Source: Bacteroidota bacterium
GTDB lineage: Bacteria; Bacteroidota; Bacteroidia; Sphingobacteriales; Sphingobacteriaceae
Direction: 5' to 3'
DNA: 24,404 nt
Assembly (NCBI GenBank): GCA_013288465.1
Contig: JABDBT010000028.1
Coordinates: 1 to 24,404, forward strand
Below, piece by piece: positions 7,935 to 15,593 of this stretch (its first letter is position 1; each line of letters opens with the position of its first letter). The notes below the pieces were generated by a model. The model was not told the origin of the DNA. It did not search any database and was given only the letters and a program-made list of their open reading frames with translations. The position numbers were made by a program, and so were the translations under genes.

Positions 7935-8025
7935 AGCGCGTTGTCAGTCTGAGTTCCGTCGAAGACTATGCGGGCAAAGGCCTTACGCACATGGTTCGAC
8001 GGCCTCACCATGACACCCAACGCGC
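7935..8025 (-). repeat. Palindromic intergenic repeat (GCGTTGTCA/GTCGAA type)
   Basis: Outer ends AGCGCGTTG (7935-7943) and CAACGCGCT (8017-8025, adjusting by a base) are inverted, and inner blocks TCAGTCTGAG/CCGTCGAA (7944-7962) match the reverse complement of TTCGACGGCCTCACCATGA (7995-8013). The inner motif resembles the dispersed GTCATGCTGAGCTTGTCGAA-type palindrome I know from many Bacteroidota and other genomes. It begins 8 bases 3' of the DinB gene's stop and could act as its transcript end. Confidence 0.65.
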
Positions 8026-8033
8026 TATATTGC

Positions 8034-8495
8034 TTACTTCATCACCACCCGCCGCAACGCCATGATATAACCCACGTGCAGACCCTCATGAAAAGGCAGG
8101 AATTTAAGCGCATCGTCAATGTTATTAATTTCAACGCCGTAACGGGTTACCCATGGGGTGTAGTTATCGAAGAGGTTATTTTGCAGGTCGGCTTCTAACT
8201 GGTCAAGGGTAGAGGATAGTAATGATTTGATATTTTCCAGCTCTGCCGCATCAATAAATTTTTCGGGCTTGCTACCGGGTTTATACGCCAGGAAGAAACT
8301 ATCGTCAATAACCTTTGGTAAGCCTGCCCGGTTATAACATATACTTTGCTGCGCTGCAACTATATGGCCCAGATTCCATGCTATATTATTGTTGAACCCG
8401 GCGGGCACTTCGTTCAGCTGCTCAATACTAAGTTCGTTTATAAGATCAAATAGGTGAACGCGTGGTTTTTTTAATATTTCGATTGATTTGGTCAT
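8034..8495 (-). CDS. DinB-fold protein (DinB_2 family)
   Basis: 153-residue four-helix-bundle protein of the DinB/YfiT superfamily, whose members bind a divalent metal with three histidines and include thiol transferases and many proteins of unknown activity. The likely metal triad is H44 (NLGHI) plus H136 and H140 (FHEGLHVGYI). The N-terminal helix contains FDLINELSIEQLNEVPAGFNN, a typical DinB_2 opening. No signal peptide; cytoplasmic. It is transcribed away from the glycosyltransferase gene and ends at the palindrome 7935-8025. A second DinB-superfamily protein of a different subgroup lies at 22813-23337. The substrate is unknown; a low-molecular-weight thiol transferase or metal-dependent hydrolase is possible. 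Confidence 0.88.
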   Translation of the reverse strand: MTKSIEILKKPRVHLFDLINELSIEQLNEVPAGFNNNIAWNLGHIVAAQQSICYNRAGLPKVIDDSFFLAYKPGSKPEKFIDAAELENIKSLLSSTLDQLEADLQNNLFDNYTPWVTRYGVEINNIDDALKFLPFHEGLHVGYIMALRRVVMK

Positions 8496-8588
8496 GGTTT
8501 ATAAATTTATGGGCTAAGGTAATAAGTTGTTATGTTAAAACCAGATTAGAACTACTACGCACCGCAGATAATGCTGCAATTATTTAGT

Positions 8589-8596
8589 TACATTTG
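8589..8596 (+). promoter_or_regulatory. -7 box for the glycosyltransferase gene
   Basis: TACATTTG matches TAnnTTTG, 23 bases upstream of the ATG at 8620. No obvious TTG at -33. Confidence 0.45.
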
Positions 8597-8619
8597 CCCT
8601 ATTAGCTTAACCTCACTTA

Positions 8620-10332
8620 ATGCCATCAACGTCACTAAAGCCCCTTCAGTCTGACAAACCTATATGGTATTTCCTGCTATTTTGGACGGTACTGAACGCC
8701 TTACAAGCTTATAAGTTAGAGATCCATGCCGATGAGGCTTATTATTGGATGTATTCTCGGTTTTTAGATTGGGGGTATTTTGACCATCCGCCAATGGTGG
8801 CCATATTTATCCGCATTGGCGATAGCTTGATGCATAATGAATTGGGACTGCGCTTAATGACCATTTTAAGCAGCACGGCATCCATATATCTACTATGGCT
8901 CATCCTTAAAAAATACGCGGTTGATGCCTTGGCTTTTATGCTGGTGGTATCGGGTATTTTCATTTTTCATATATACGGCTTCATTACCACGCCCGATCCG
9001 CCACTGTTCTTTTTTTCCGTTTTATTTTATTTTCTGTACCAAAAATATATTGAAAATGATACCTGGTTATTAACCCTCGCACTGGGTATAGTTACTGCCT
9101 GTATGCTTTACAGTAAATATCATGCCCTCTTATTGATATTGTTTACAGTAATATCAAATATAAAATTGCTAAAACGTATGTCGTTTTGGGGTATCGTTGT
9201 TTTAGCTATCGCTTTGTATATCCCGCATATTTACTGGCAGATTAACCATAACTACCCTTCTATCAATTATCATTTGTATGATCGTTCGGCAGCTAAGTAC
9301 GACCTGTCAAACAGTTATTTATATGTACCGGGGCAACTGCTTATGGCCGGGCCTTTAATTGGCTGGTTTTTATATTATAAAGCGTTTACCATCCGTGTTA
9401 AAGATACTTTTATAAGGTGTTTGCTGGTGAATTGTATCTGCACCTTTATATTCTTTTTTATATCCACCTTTAGGGGCGAAGCACAACCGCACTGGACACT
9501 CATCACTTTTGCGCCCTTAGCCATGTTGGTATTGATACGCTTTAAACAGTTTGAAGCCCCGCCAAAATGGTTTTACCGCTTAGCTTATATTAATACCGGC
9601 CTAATCCTTTTTTTGCGGATAAGTATCATGTTTAACCTGCCGCCTATAGCGCTCATCGGGCAAATAAAAAGCTTTTATGGGTTTAAAGAGTGGGCGCAGC
9701 AGGTGCATAAAAAAGCAGGTGATTCGTACGTTATTATGGCCGATGGGTTTCAAAATCCGTCGAAGTATAATTACTATACCAATAGTGCGAAAGGCTTTTC
9801 TTATGATTCGCGGTATTACCGCCGCACGCAATATGATATATGGCCAATTGAGGAGCAATTTCAGCATCAACGGGTTTATTATTTGCAGGATAACCACAGT
9901 TCGGCTACCGTTGATACGATAAAGACAAAACACGATAAATGGTATGGCGAGTGGGTTAATGATACCCGTACCTATCAACAGATAAGTATAGAAACAGATA
10001 ATTATAAAGTAAAATTAGCGCCCGGCGGGCATAAAGCTATTGTTTTGCAAATAACAAATCCATATCCTTACCCCGTAAACTTTAGCAACCAGGGCAATAC
10101 CCATGAGGTAGTGATGGGCGCTTGTTTTTTTAAGGGCGATATGATGGTGTTGGGGCAAAAGGCTGATAGTACGTTTAATCATATTTTGCTGCCGCCGCAC
10201 GAGAGTTCGCTTTATACGTTTACATTAACAGCGCCTGTTGAAAAAAGTACTTATGATGTGCTATTTTCTATTCGTACTACGCCTTTTGAAGGAAGCAAAA
10301 ACAGCAGGGTCATACATCTAACAGTTGAATAA
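8620..10332 (+). CDS. GT-C fold glycosyltransferase, ArnT/PMT (GT39-like)
   Basis: 570-residue polytopic membrane glycosyltransferase of the PMT_2/ArnT type, using a polyprenyl-phosphate sugar donor on the periplasmic side of the inner membrane. Seen: first transmembrane helix at about 15-31, then the characteristic first-loop motif HADEAYYW with D38-E39 as the catalytic/metal acidic pair, followed by FDHPPM (54-59). About eight to ten hydrophobic segments extend to about residue 340, then a soluble C-terminal domain of about 230 residues, rich in Tyr. The acceptor could be lipid A, a glycan or protein; it cannot be told from sequence. The ATG at 8620 fits the -7 box at 8589-8596. The next gene starts 12 bases downstream, so the two are probably one operon. 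Confidence 0.88.
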   Translation: MPSTSLKPLQSDKPIWYFLLFWTVLNALQAYKLEIHADEAYYWMYSRFLDWGYFDHPPMVAIFIRIGDSLMHNELGLRLMTILSSTASIYLLWLILKKYAVDALAFMLVVSGIFIFHIYGFITTPDPPLFFFSVLFYFLYQKYIENDTWLLTLALGIVTACMLYSKYHALLLILFTVISNIKLLKRMSFWGIVVLAIALYIPHIYWQINHNYPSINYHLYDRSAAKYDLSNSYLYVPGQLLMAGPLIGWFLYYKAFTIRVKDTFIRCLLVNCICTFIFFFISTFRGEAQPHWTLITFAPLAMLVLIRFKQFEAPPKWFYRLAYINTGLILFLRISIMFNLPPIALIGQIKSFYGFKEWAQQVHKKAGDSYVIMADGFQNPSKYNYYTNSAKGFSYDSRYYRRTQYDIWPIEEQFQHQRVYYLQDNHSSATVDTIKTKHDKWYGEWVNDTRTYQQISIETDNYKVKLAPGGHKAIVLQITNPYPYPVNFSNQGNTHEVVMGACFFKGDMMVLGQKADSTFNHILLPPHESSLYTFTLTAPVEKSTYDVLFSIRTTPFEGSKNSRVIHLTVE

Positions 10333-10344
10333 AACAGTTTAAAC

Positions 10345-11379
10345 ATGTTTAAAAAGATCTACCTATTTATTTTCATTTCTGCAATTACCACTACGGTTGC
10401 GCTTGCCCAGCAAAGTGTTGACGTTAACTTTAATGGCCTGGGTTACCTGGACAACCGCGAGTATAAAGCTTTTATACCACGCTCGCGCACCTACTCGGGT
10501 ACCCGTACCGCGCTTGATTTTGGTTTGAACCTGGATAGTTTAAACCATTTTGTTGTGGGCGCCAATATGCTGCATGAATTTGGCGCTATACCATTTTATG
10601 TTGATGTAGCGCCGGTTGCCTATTATCATTTTCAAAGCCCCACATGGTTATTTAACGCGGGTGAGTTTCCGCGCGAAGGATTGACAACAGATTTCCCGCG
10701 GGCATTATTAAACGATACTTTAATGTATTACAGGCCAAACATACAGGGTTTATTGGCCCGCTATAAAAGTAATGACGGCACCTTTACCGAAACCGGCTTT
10801 ATAGATTGGTTAAGCCGGCAAACGGATGTGGAGCGTGAGCAGTTTATGTTTGGCGCATCGGGTAAATGGCGCCCGGACGCCTATGGCCCATTTTACCTGT
10901 CACACTATTTTTTCCTGATGCACGATGCCGGCGCGGCTATATTATTGCCTAACGATCATATTGGAGATAACGGCGGTTTTGAAATAAGAGCCGGGCTCGA
11001 TTTTACCCATAAACAAACAACGTTCGATTCATTGTCATTTGAAGCCGGTACACTGGTAGCATTAGAAAGGGACCGGGGCCTAACGGGCTGGCATACGCCT
11101 GCTGGTATTGTGGCAAGTGTTTACGCCAGCTATCACCGGTTTGCGTTTTTTGATGAGTTTTATCGCGGTCAGGGTGCCCGTATTACCTACGGCGATTCCT
11201 ATTACGAAAAATCTATATACAACCGCCTGGATGTTATTTATACGCCGTTTTTATATAAGCATATTAAAGGGCAGTTTGTGGCCAGCTTCCATTTCTCGCC
11301 GGGCCACTTTAATGATAACCAGGAAGCTTTCAGGATAAGTTACGATCTGGGGCGAAAGGTTATAGCCAGGTTTAAATAA
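10345..11379 (+). CDS. Exported protein of unknown function, possible beta-barrel
   Basis: 344 residues, starting with a clear Sec signal peptide (MFKKIYLF..., cleavage near ALAQ-Q, about residue 22). I do not recognise a family. The mature part has many alternating aromatic/polar stretches (for example YVDVAPVAYYHF, GQFVASFHFSPGHF) and ends in a terminal Phe-Lys, compatible with an outer-membrane beta-barrel or porin-like protein, but this is inference. It follows the glycosyltransferase by 12 bases and probably shares its transcript, suggesting a shared cell-surface role. Its stop is 3 bases before the inverted array 11383-11496, which it shares with the convergent peptidase gene. There is no sign of truncation. 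Confidence 0.8.
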   Translation: MFKKIYLFIFISAITTTVALAQQSVDVNFNGLGYLDNREYKAFIPRSRTYSGTRTALDFGLNLDSLNHFVVGANMLHEFGAIPFYVDVAPVAYYHFQSPTWLFNAGEFPREGLTTDFPRALLNDTLMYYRPNIQGLLARYKSNDGTFTETGFIDWLSRQTDVEREQFMFGASGKWRPDAYGPFYLSHYFFLMHDAGAAILLPNDHIGDNGGFEIRAGLDFTHKQTTFDSLSFEAGTLVALERDRGLTGWHTPAGIVASVYASYHRFAFFDEFYRGQGARITYGDSYYEKSIYNRLDVIYTPFLYKHIKGQFVASFHFSPGHFNDNQEAFRISYDLGRKVIARFK

Positions 11380-11382
11380 TTA

Positions 11383-11496
11383 TTGATTTATTGAGTTAGT
11401 GAATTATTGATTAATAGCAGGATGGATAATCTTTCAAACGCTGATATAATTTGCCGCCTACCTAAAATTCAATAATTCACTAACTCAATAATTCAA
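11383..11496. repeat. Inverted 8-base word array between convergent genes
   Basis: Left arm 11383-11412 and right arm 11467-11496 are 30-base inverted repeats with two mismatches, around a 54-base centre. Each arm is four degenerate 8-base words: TTGATTTA, TTGAGTTA, GTGAATTA, TTGATT. It fills the gap between two convergent genes, starting 3 bases after one stop and ending 2 bases from the other, so any transcript from either side would carry the full dyad. A two-way terminator role is plausible, but the centre is long and there is no clear T-run. Confidence 0.8.
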
Positions 11497-11498
11497 CA

Positions 11499-13154
11499 TT
11501 ATTCCACCAACACGCCTATATAATAGTTAAAGGTATCCACCTCTAAATTGTCTTTGTTAATACCGTCAACATTAACCGGGGTAAAACGGGCTGTGGGGGT
11601 TATAAATTTATATTCGCCGCCCTTAACGCGTATTTTAACCGGCATATTAAAGCCACGTACGGCTGATGTCCAACGGCAGCTCAACTTTCCTCTAACTTCC
11701 ATAAATTCCAGTATTGGCAGGTCTTTGCTGCGCAGATACTGGTCAAAAAACGGCGCGAAATTTATACCCGCCTGGTCCAAAATATAGTGGGTTATATCAT
11801 CATAAGTAACGGTTTTATGATAAAAGGTCTTATTTAGCCCGCGCAATATGCCGCGCCATTTTTCATCGTCATTAATAATGGTCCTTATCATATTTAAAAA
11901 CACGCCGCCTTTATTATACATATCGCCCGAGCCTTCTTTGTTCACATTGTAAACGCCTACAATCGGGCTGTCGTTACTGATGCCTGCACGGCTTCCGTGC
12001 GCGTATTCCTGCCCGGCCTGTTTGCCAAACTGGCTCTCTACAAATAACGATTCGGCATAATAGGCAAAGCTTTCGTGCACCCACATATCGGCCAAATCTT
12101 TTGAAGTAATATTATTGCCAAACCATTCGTGCGCGCTTTCATGCACTATAATATAATCCCATTTAAGCCCCCAGCCAGTTCCTGAAAGGTCGCGGCCCAG
12201 GTAGCCGTTGCCATAATGGTTGCCATAAGCTATGGCGCTTTGGTGCTCCATGCCCAGGTGCGGTGCTTCTACCAATTTATAACCATCCTCATAAAAAGGA
12301 TAGGGGCCAAACCAATGTTCAAATGACTTCAACATTCGCCCTACATTAGCGCCAAATTGCCTTTTGGCTTTATCCAGGTTATAGCTCAGCACCCAATAAT
12401 CTAAGGTTAGTTTGCCTTTTTCGCCATCGTAGGCATCGCCAAAATGTACGAGGTCGCCAATGGTGGCTTCCACATCATAATTGTTGATAGGGTTTTTCAC
12501 AGCCCAATCAAACCGGGTATAGCCATCCTTCAGTTCGGTTACCTTGCGCAGGCGGCCGTTTGATACATCTTTTAAGCCCTTTGGCACGCTGATACTGATC
12601 ATCATACTATCCACTTCCTCATATTGATGATCCTTATTAGGCCACCATATACTGGCGCCTACGCCCTGGCAGGCGGTCGCCACAAATGGTTTACCTAACG
12701 AGTCGGTAGCCCAAACCACACCGCCATCCCATGGCGCGCGCTTAGCAACAGTTGGGTTGCCCGAGTAATATACCGTAAACTCATCTTTACTGCCTTTGAT
12801 AATAGTTTTTGGGAAAGTAACAAATACCGCGTTGATCTCCCGTGTATAAGGTAATTCTTTCCCTTTATAAACTACCTTTTCAACCTTTAGGTTGGCAAAC
12901 AGGTCGAACTGTAGTTTGTCAAAATCCTGCGCGGCGGTAAATTTAAAAAGGTTGCTGCCGCTGATAAATTTATTGTCAATATCAAACTTAACATCAAGGT
13001 GATAATAGTTAATATCATAACAGGTGCGCAGCGGTGTTAAATAGCCGCGAAGCGAATCGGCGCGGGTAAAGGTGGTTTTGGCCACCATAAGCTGGGCTTG
13101 CGCGCTGAACGATGCGATTGCCAAAACGACTGGTAATAAATGGCGTAATTTCAT
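11499..13154 (-). CDS. Exported M1-family zinc aminopeptidase
   Basis: 551-residue gluzincin metallopeptidase of family M1. Signal peptide at residues 1-20 (ending AQA-Q), so periplasmic or surface. The N-terminal beta domain (about 40-235) is followed by the catalytic domain. Zinc ligands are H338 and H342 in HESAH and E361 in WVHESFAYYAE, with exact HExxH-18-E spacing; E339 is the general base. The substrate-binding exopeptidase motif, GAMEN in classical members, is GMEH here (301-304, in HLGMEHQSAIAYGN). The protein lacks the large helical C-terminal domain of E. coli PepN and stops at 551 residues, like many Bacteroidota M1 proteins. It lies on the same strand as the S15 hydrolase upstream, 216 bases apart, possibly with its own promoter. 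Likely role: cleavage of N-terminal residues from imported peptides. Confidence 0.95.
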   Translation of the reverse strand: MKLRHLLPVVLAIASFSAQAQLMVAKTTFTRADSLRGYLTPLRTCYDINYYHLDVKFDIDNKFISGSNLFKFTAAQDFDKLQFDLFANLKVEKVVYKGKELPYTREINAVFVTFPKTIIKGSKDEFTVYYSGNPTVAKRAPWDGGVVWATDSLGKPFVATACQGVGASIWWPNKDHQYEEVDSMMISISVPKGLKDVSNGRLRKVTELKDGYTRFDWAVKNPINNYDVEATIGDLVHFGDAYDGEKGKLTLDYWVLSYNLDKAKRQFGANVGRMLKSFEHWFGPYPFYEDGYKLVEAPHLGMEHQSAIAYGNHYGNGYLGRDLSGTGWGLKWDYIIVHESAHEWFGNNITSKDLADMWVHESFAYYAESLFVESQFGKQAGQEYAHGSRAGISNDSPIVGVYNVNKEGSGDMYNKGGVFLNMIRTIINDDEKWRGILRGLNKTFYHKTVTYDDITHYILDQAGINFAPFFDQYLRSKDLPILEFMEVRGKLSCRWTSAVRGFNMPVKIRVKGGEYKFITPTARFTPVNVDGINKDNLEVDTFNYYIGVLVE

Positions 13155-13258
13155 TTTTATGAGATGATCTGTTTTTTTAACAATAATAGTAAAACGTATT
13201 GTAAGTGATCAGTATTCGAAAGCTTTACAATTCCAAGCCGTGGCTGTTTGAAATGACA

Positions 13259-13287
13259 GGGGGAGGTTAGTTCGCTAACCCCCTCCC
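13259..13287. other. GC-rich UUCG-capped hairpin
   Basis: GGTTAG (13265-13270) and CTAACC (13275-13280) close a TTCG loop, with runs of G on the left and C on the right extending the stem past an A/C mismatch. It lies between two minus-strand genes, about 85 bases downstream of the S15 hydrolase stop and 105 bases upstream of the M1 start. Without a T-run it is not a standard terminator; it may be an RNA stabiliser or a dispersed repeat fragment. Confidence 0.45.
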
Positions 13288-13330
13288 TGCAAATCTTCCT
13301 TGTCCCGGTTTTTAAATTTCTTTTCAATCT

Positions 13331-13363
13331 AATCAGTGTAATCAAAAATTAATCGGTGTAATC
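13331..13363. repeat. Two direct 13-base repeats 20 bases apart
   Basis: AATCAGTGTAATC (13331-13343) and AATCGGTGTAATC (13351-13363) differ at one base. They lie 7-40 bases 3' of the S15 hydrolase gene. They fit the short-word arrays seen elsewhere in this window; no function can be assigned. Confidence 0.5.
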
Positions 13364-13370
13364 CCCCAAT

Positions 13371-15353
13371 TTATTGTAGTACCGATACCTTCACACTTGA
13401 TTGCGCTGCATCATCATGATATATCCTGATCGTTGCTTTCTGGAAATCCGAATCTTTGGCTTTGTTAATATCCACAAACTTTTGCGGGTTACGATCGCCA
13501 AGCGGGAACCAGGTGTTTTGTATCTGTATCATCATGCGGTGGCCCTTCCTGAAGGTATGGCCAATATCGGGCATGGTGTATTTAACTTCGGTTACTTTCC
13601 CCGGTACAAACGCTTCGGGTTTGGAGTACGAGTTACGGAAACGCCCTCTGAATATATCGCCGCGTACCAGCATCTGGTAGCCTGCCATGATGGGGTTTTT
13701 TGTGTATGGCGTTGGATTTGTGCTAACGGCATCATCCGGGAAAACATCGATCAGTTTTACCACATAATCGGCATCAGTACCTGTAGTTGATGTAAAGATA
13801 TCGGCTATAACCGGCCCGGTTAAAGTAATATCTTCGGTTAAAACGTCTGTTTGATAAGTTTTAACATCCGGCCTGCGCGACGCGAAACGCTGGTCGTCAA
13901 GCATGTATTCCCTTGTGCGTTGTTGCTGTACGCCATCCTGGTAAGGTACCGGGTTGGCCGGGTCGCTCACATACTCGTCAAAACTGCTGTTTTTAGTTTT
14001 ATCTGCCTGAAATGATAGTTTGCCGTTAGCTTGCAGGTATAATTTTTTCTCGACTGTGTTTTTTGGCGGCCACTCGTTAAAAGTATGCCACTGGTTACTG
14101 CCGCTGATGAATATACTTGCTTTGGGAAGGTCCATTGTTCCTTTATCCTTCAGGTAATAGTTGAAGAACGGTAACTGGATGTTTTTTTGAAAATATAAGC
14201 TGGTTGCCGAGCCAAAATCCTGGTCGCCAAAATATTGGCCCTCGCCGCGCTCCCAGCCGCCGTGAAACCACGGGCCCAAAACCAGCCTATTTTTGGTGTC
14301 ATTTGGATTTTGCCTTTCAATGGCTTTATAAACATTTTGCGCGCCATAGGCATCTTCGGCATCAAAAAATCCGCCTACGGTTAATACCGCAGGTTTAATA
14401 TTCACTAAATGCGGAAGGATATTCATGCCCTGCCAAAATGAATCATAGTTAGGGTGGTTCATCATATCGTCCCAAAACTTAACCGAATCGCCCAGGTATT
14501 TCTTTTTGAAATTTGGCAAAGCGCCCATTTCCAGGTAAAATTTATAGTTATCCTTATAACCATGTCGGATACCGTTGACATAAAAAGTAACCGGTTTTGG
14601 CCGTGGCACACCAAAGCCTGTTAAAAAGGCAAAGGCATCCATTTCAAAGAATACACCATTGTGGTGAAAATCATCGCCTTTAAACCATTCGGTAACAGGC
14701 GCCTGCGGCGATACGGCCCTTAAAGCCGGGTGCGCATTTGGTAACGAGGCCGTAGAGTAGAAACCCGGGTATGAAATACCCTCAATACCTACACGGCCAT
14801 TGTTATTGGGCAGGTTTTTTACCAGCCAGTCAATAGTATCATAAGTATCGGTGCTTTCGTCAATCGGTGGTACTCCTGGCGATTTACCCACGGCATTTGG
14901 TTGTGGGGCTAAACTTGCGGCCTTGTCAAGCGAACGGCTAACCGCCTTTGGTTTATTATCTATCTGTGGGCGCACGTTTACAAATTCGCCTTCGCTCATA
15001 TAGCGGCCGCGCACATCCTCGTAAACAAAAATAAAGCCTTCGCGGGTAAGCACAGTATCCTGGCCCAATGAACCTTTATAGTCAGCCTCGCCATAAGGCC
15101 CTACGGCATAAGGCGTGCGGGTCATGATGATAGGGTACTTTTGGCTTTGGTCTTTTGGCGAATAAATAGTGCAGAATAGTTTTACACCATCGCGCATCGG
15201 GATATACGCCTGCGTTTTGGTATAATGTTCTTTAACGTAAATAGCTTCAGCATTTGGCGGCCTTTGGCCACCTGCCCCGGCAGCTCCGCGGCGCTGGGCA
15301 TAAGTACCTGCCACACATACCGACAGGCATAATACAAGTAAAATTTTTTTCAT
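13371..15353 (-). CDS. Exported CocE/NonD-type alpha/beta hydrolase (S15)
   Basis: 660-residue protein of the X-Pro dipeptidyl-peptidase (S15)/cocaine-esterase-like family. Signal peptide 1-19 (ending TYA-Q). The mature N terminus is Gly/Ala/Arg-rich. The alpha/beta-hydrolase domain carries the nucleophile S194 in GISYPG, an acid in GGFFDAEDAYG and a histidine in LGPWFHGGW; the C-terminal jelly-roll domain (about residue 440 on) includes DVLTEDITLTGPVIADIF, typical of the family. Oddity: residues about 134-163 are a Lys/Pro/Ser-rich low-complexity loop inserted between YMSEGEFVNV and DTYDTIDWL. Substrate is uncertain: acyl-ester, glutaryl-acylase or Pro-dipeptidyl activity are all known in the family. 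Start ATG at 15353 precedes a good signal peptide. It is divergent from lpd, with an inverted word array between them. Confidence 0.93.
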   Translation of the reverse strand: MKKILLVLCLSVCVAGTYAQRRGAAGAGGQRPPNAEAIYVKEHYTKTQAYIPMRDGVKLFCTIYSPKDQSQKYPIIMTRTPYAVGPYGEADYKGSLGQDTVLTREGFIFVYEDVRGRYMSEGEFVNVRPQIDNKPKAVSRSLDKAASLAPQPNAVGKSPGVPPIDESTDTYDTIDWLVKNLPNNNGRVGIEGISYPGFYSTASLPNAHPALRAVSPQAPVTEWFKGDDFHHNGVFFEMDAFAFLTGFGVPRPKPVTFYVNGIRHGYKDNYKFYLEMGALPNFKKKYLGDSVKFWDDMMNHPNYDSFWQGMNILPHLVNIKPAVLTVGGFFDAEDAYGAQNVYKAIERQNPNDTKNRLVLGPWFHGGWERGEGQYFGDQDFGSATSLYFQKNIQLPFFNYYLKDKGTMDLPKASIFISGSNQWHTFNEWPPKNTVEKKLYLQANGKLSFQADKTKNSSFDEYVSDPANPVPYQDGVQQQRTREYMLDDQRFASRRPDVKTYQTDVLTEDITLTGPVIADIFTSTTGTDADYVVKLIDVFPDDAVSTNPTPYTKNPIMAGYQMLVRGDIFRGRFRNSYSKPEAFVPGKVTEVKYTMPDIGHTFRKGHRMMIQIQNTWFPLGDRNPQKFVDINKAKDSDFQKATIRIYHDDAAQSSVKVSVLQ

Positions 15354-15405
15354 GTTGTTAGGATCAGTTATTAAAAGCTAATGTAAGTATTGTGTTTGAA
15401 ATAAA

Positions 15406-15557
15406 AGAGATTAGTTATTAGAGATTAGTTAATTAGTGATTAGGGCCTTGCAGGTGGAAAGTATTGTTAAAATAGATATACCTTAGGATCATAGCCCAAT
15501 TAACTAATCTTTAATCTCAATGTCAACTAATCTCTAATTAACTAATCACTAATCTCT
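15406..15557. repeat. Inverted 7-base word array in a divergent promoter region
   Basis: Left arm 15406-15445 is a run of ATTAG-containing words at 7-base (once 8-base) spacing (GATTAGTT, ATTAGAG, ATTAGTTA, ATTAGTG, ATTAGGG). Right arm 15494-15557 is the same kind of array in reverse complement (AACTAATC, TAATCTC, TAATCAC). Both arms end inward in GGGC/GCCC. About 48 unrelated bases separate them. The array occupies most of the space between divergent S15 and lpd genes; the lpd -7 box starts 9 bases after it. A related fragment is at 20834-20873. Confidence 0.8.
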
Positions 15558-15565
15558 ATTTTACT

Positions 15566-15573
15566 TAACTTTG
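15566..15573 (+). promoter_or_regulatory. -7 box for lpd
   Basis: TAACTTTG matches TAnnTTTG, 20 bases before the ATG at 15594. The -33 region would fall inside the right arm of the word array, and no TTG is present there. Confidence 0.5.
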
Positions 15574-15593
15574 CCAACCAAAATTACACTGCT

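Noticed and set aside
7968..8198. 76-codon plus-strand open frame
   Set aside because: It spans the palindrome 7935-8025 and the antisense of the DinB gene.
13401..13790. 129-codon plus-strand open frame
   Set aside because: It is antisense to the jelly-roll domain of the S15-type hydrolase, whose conserved residues explain the constraint.
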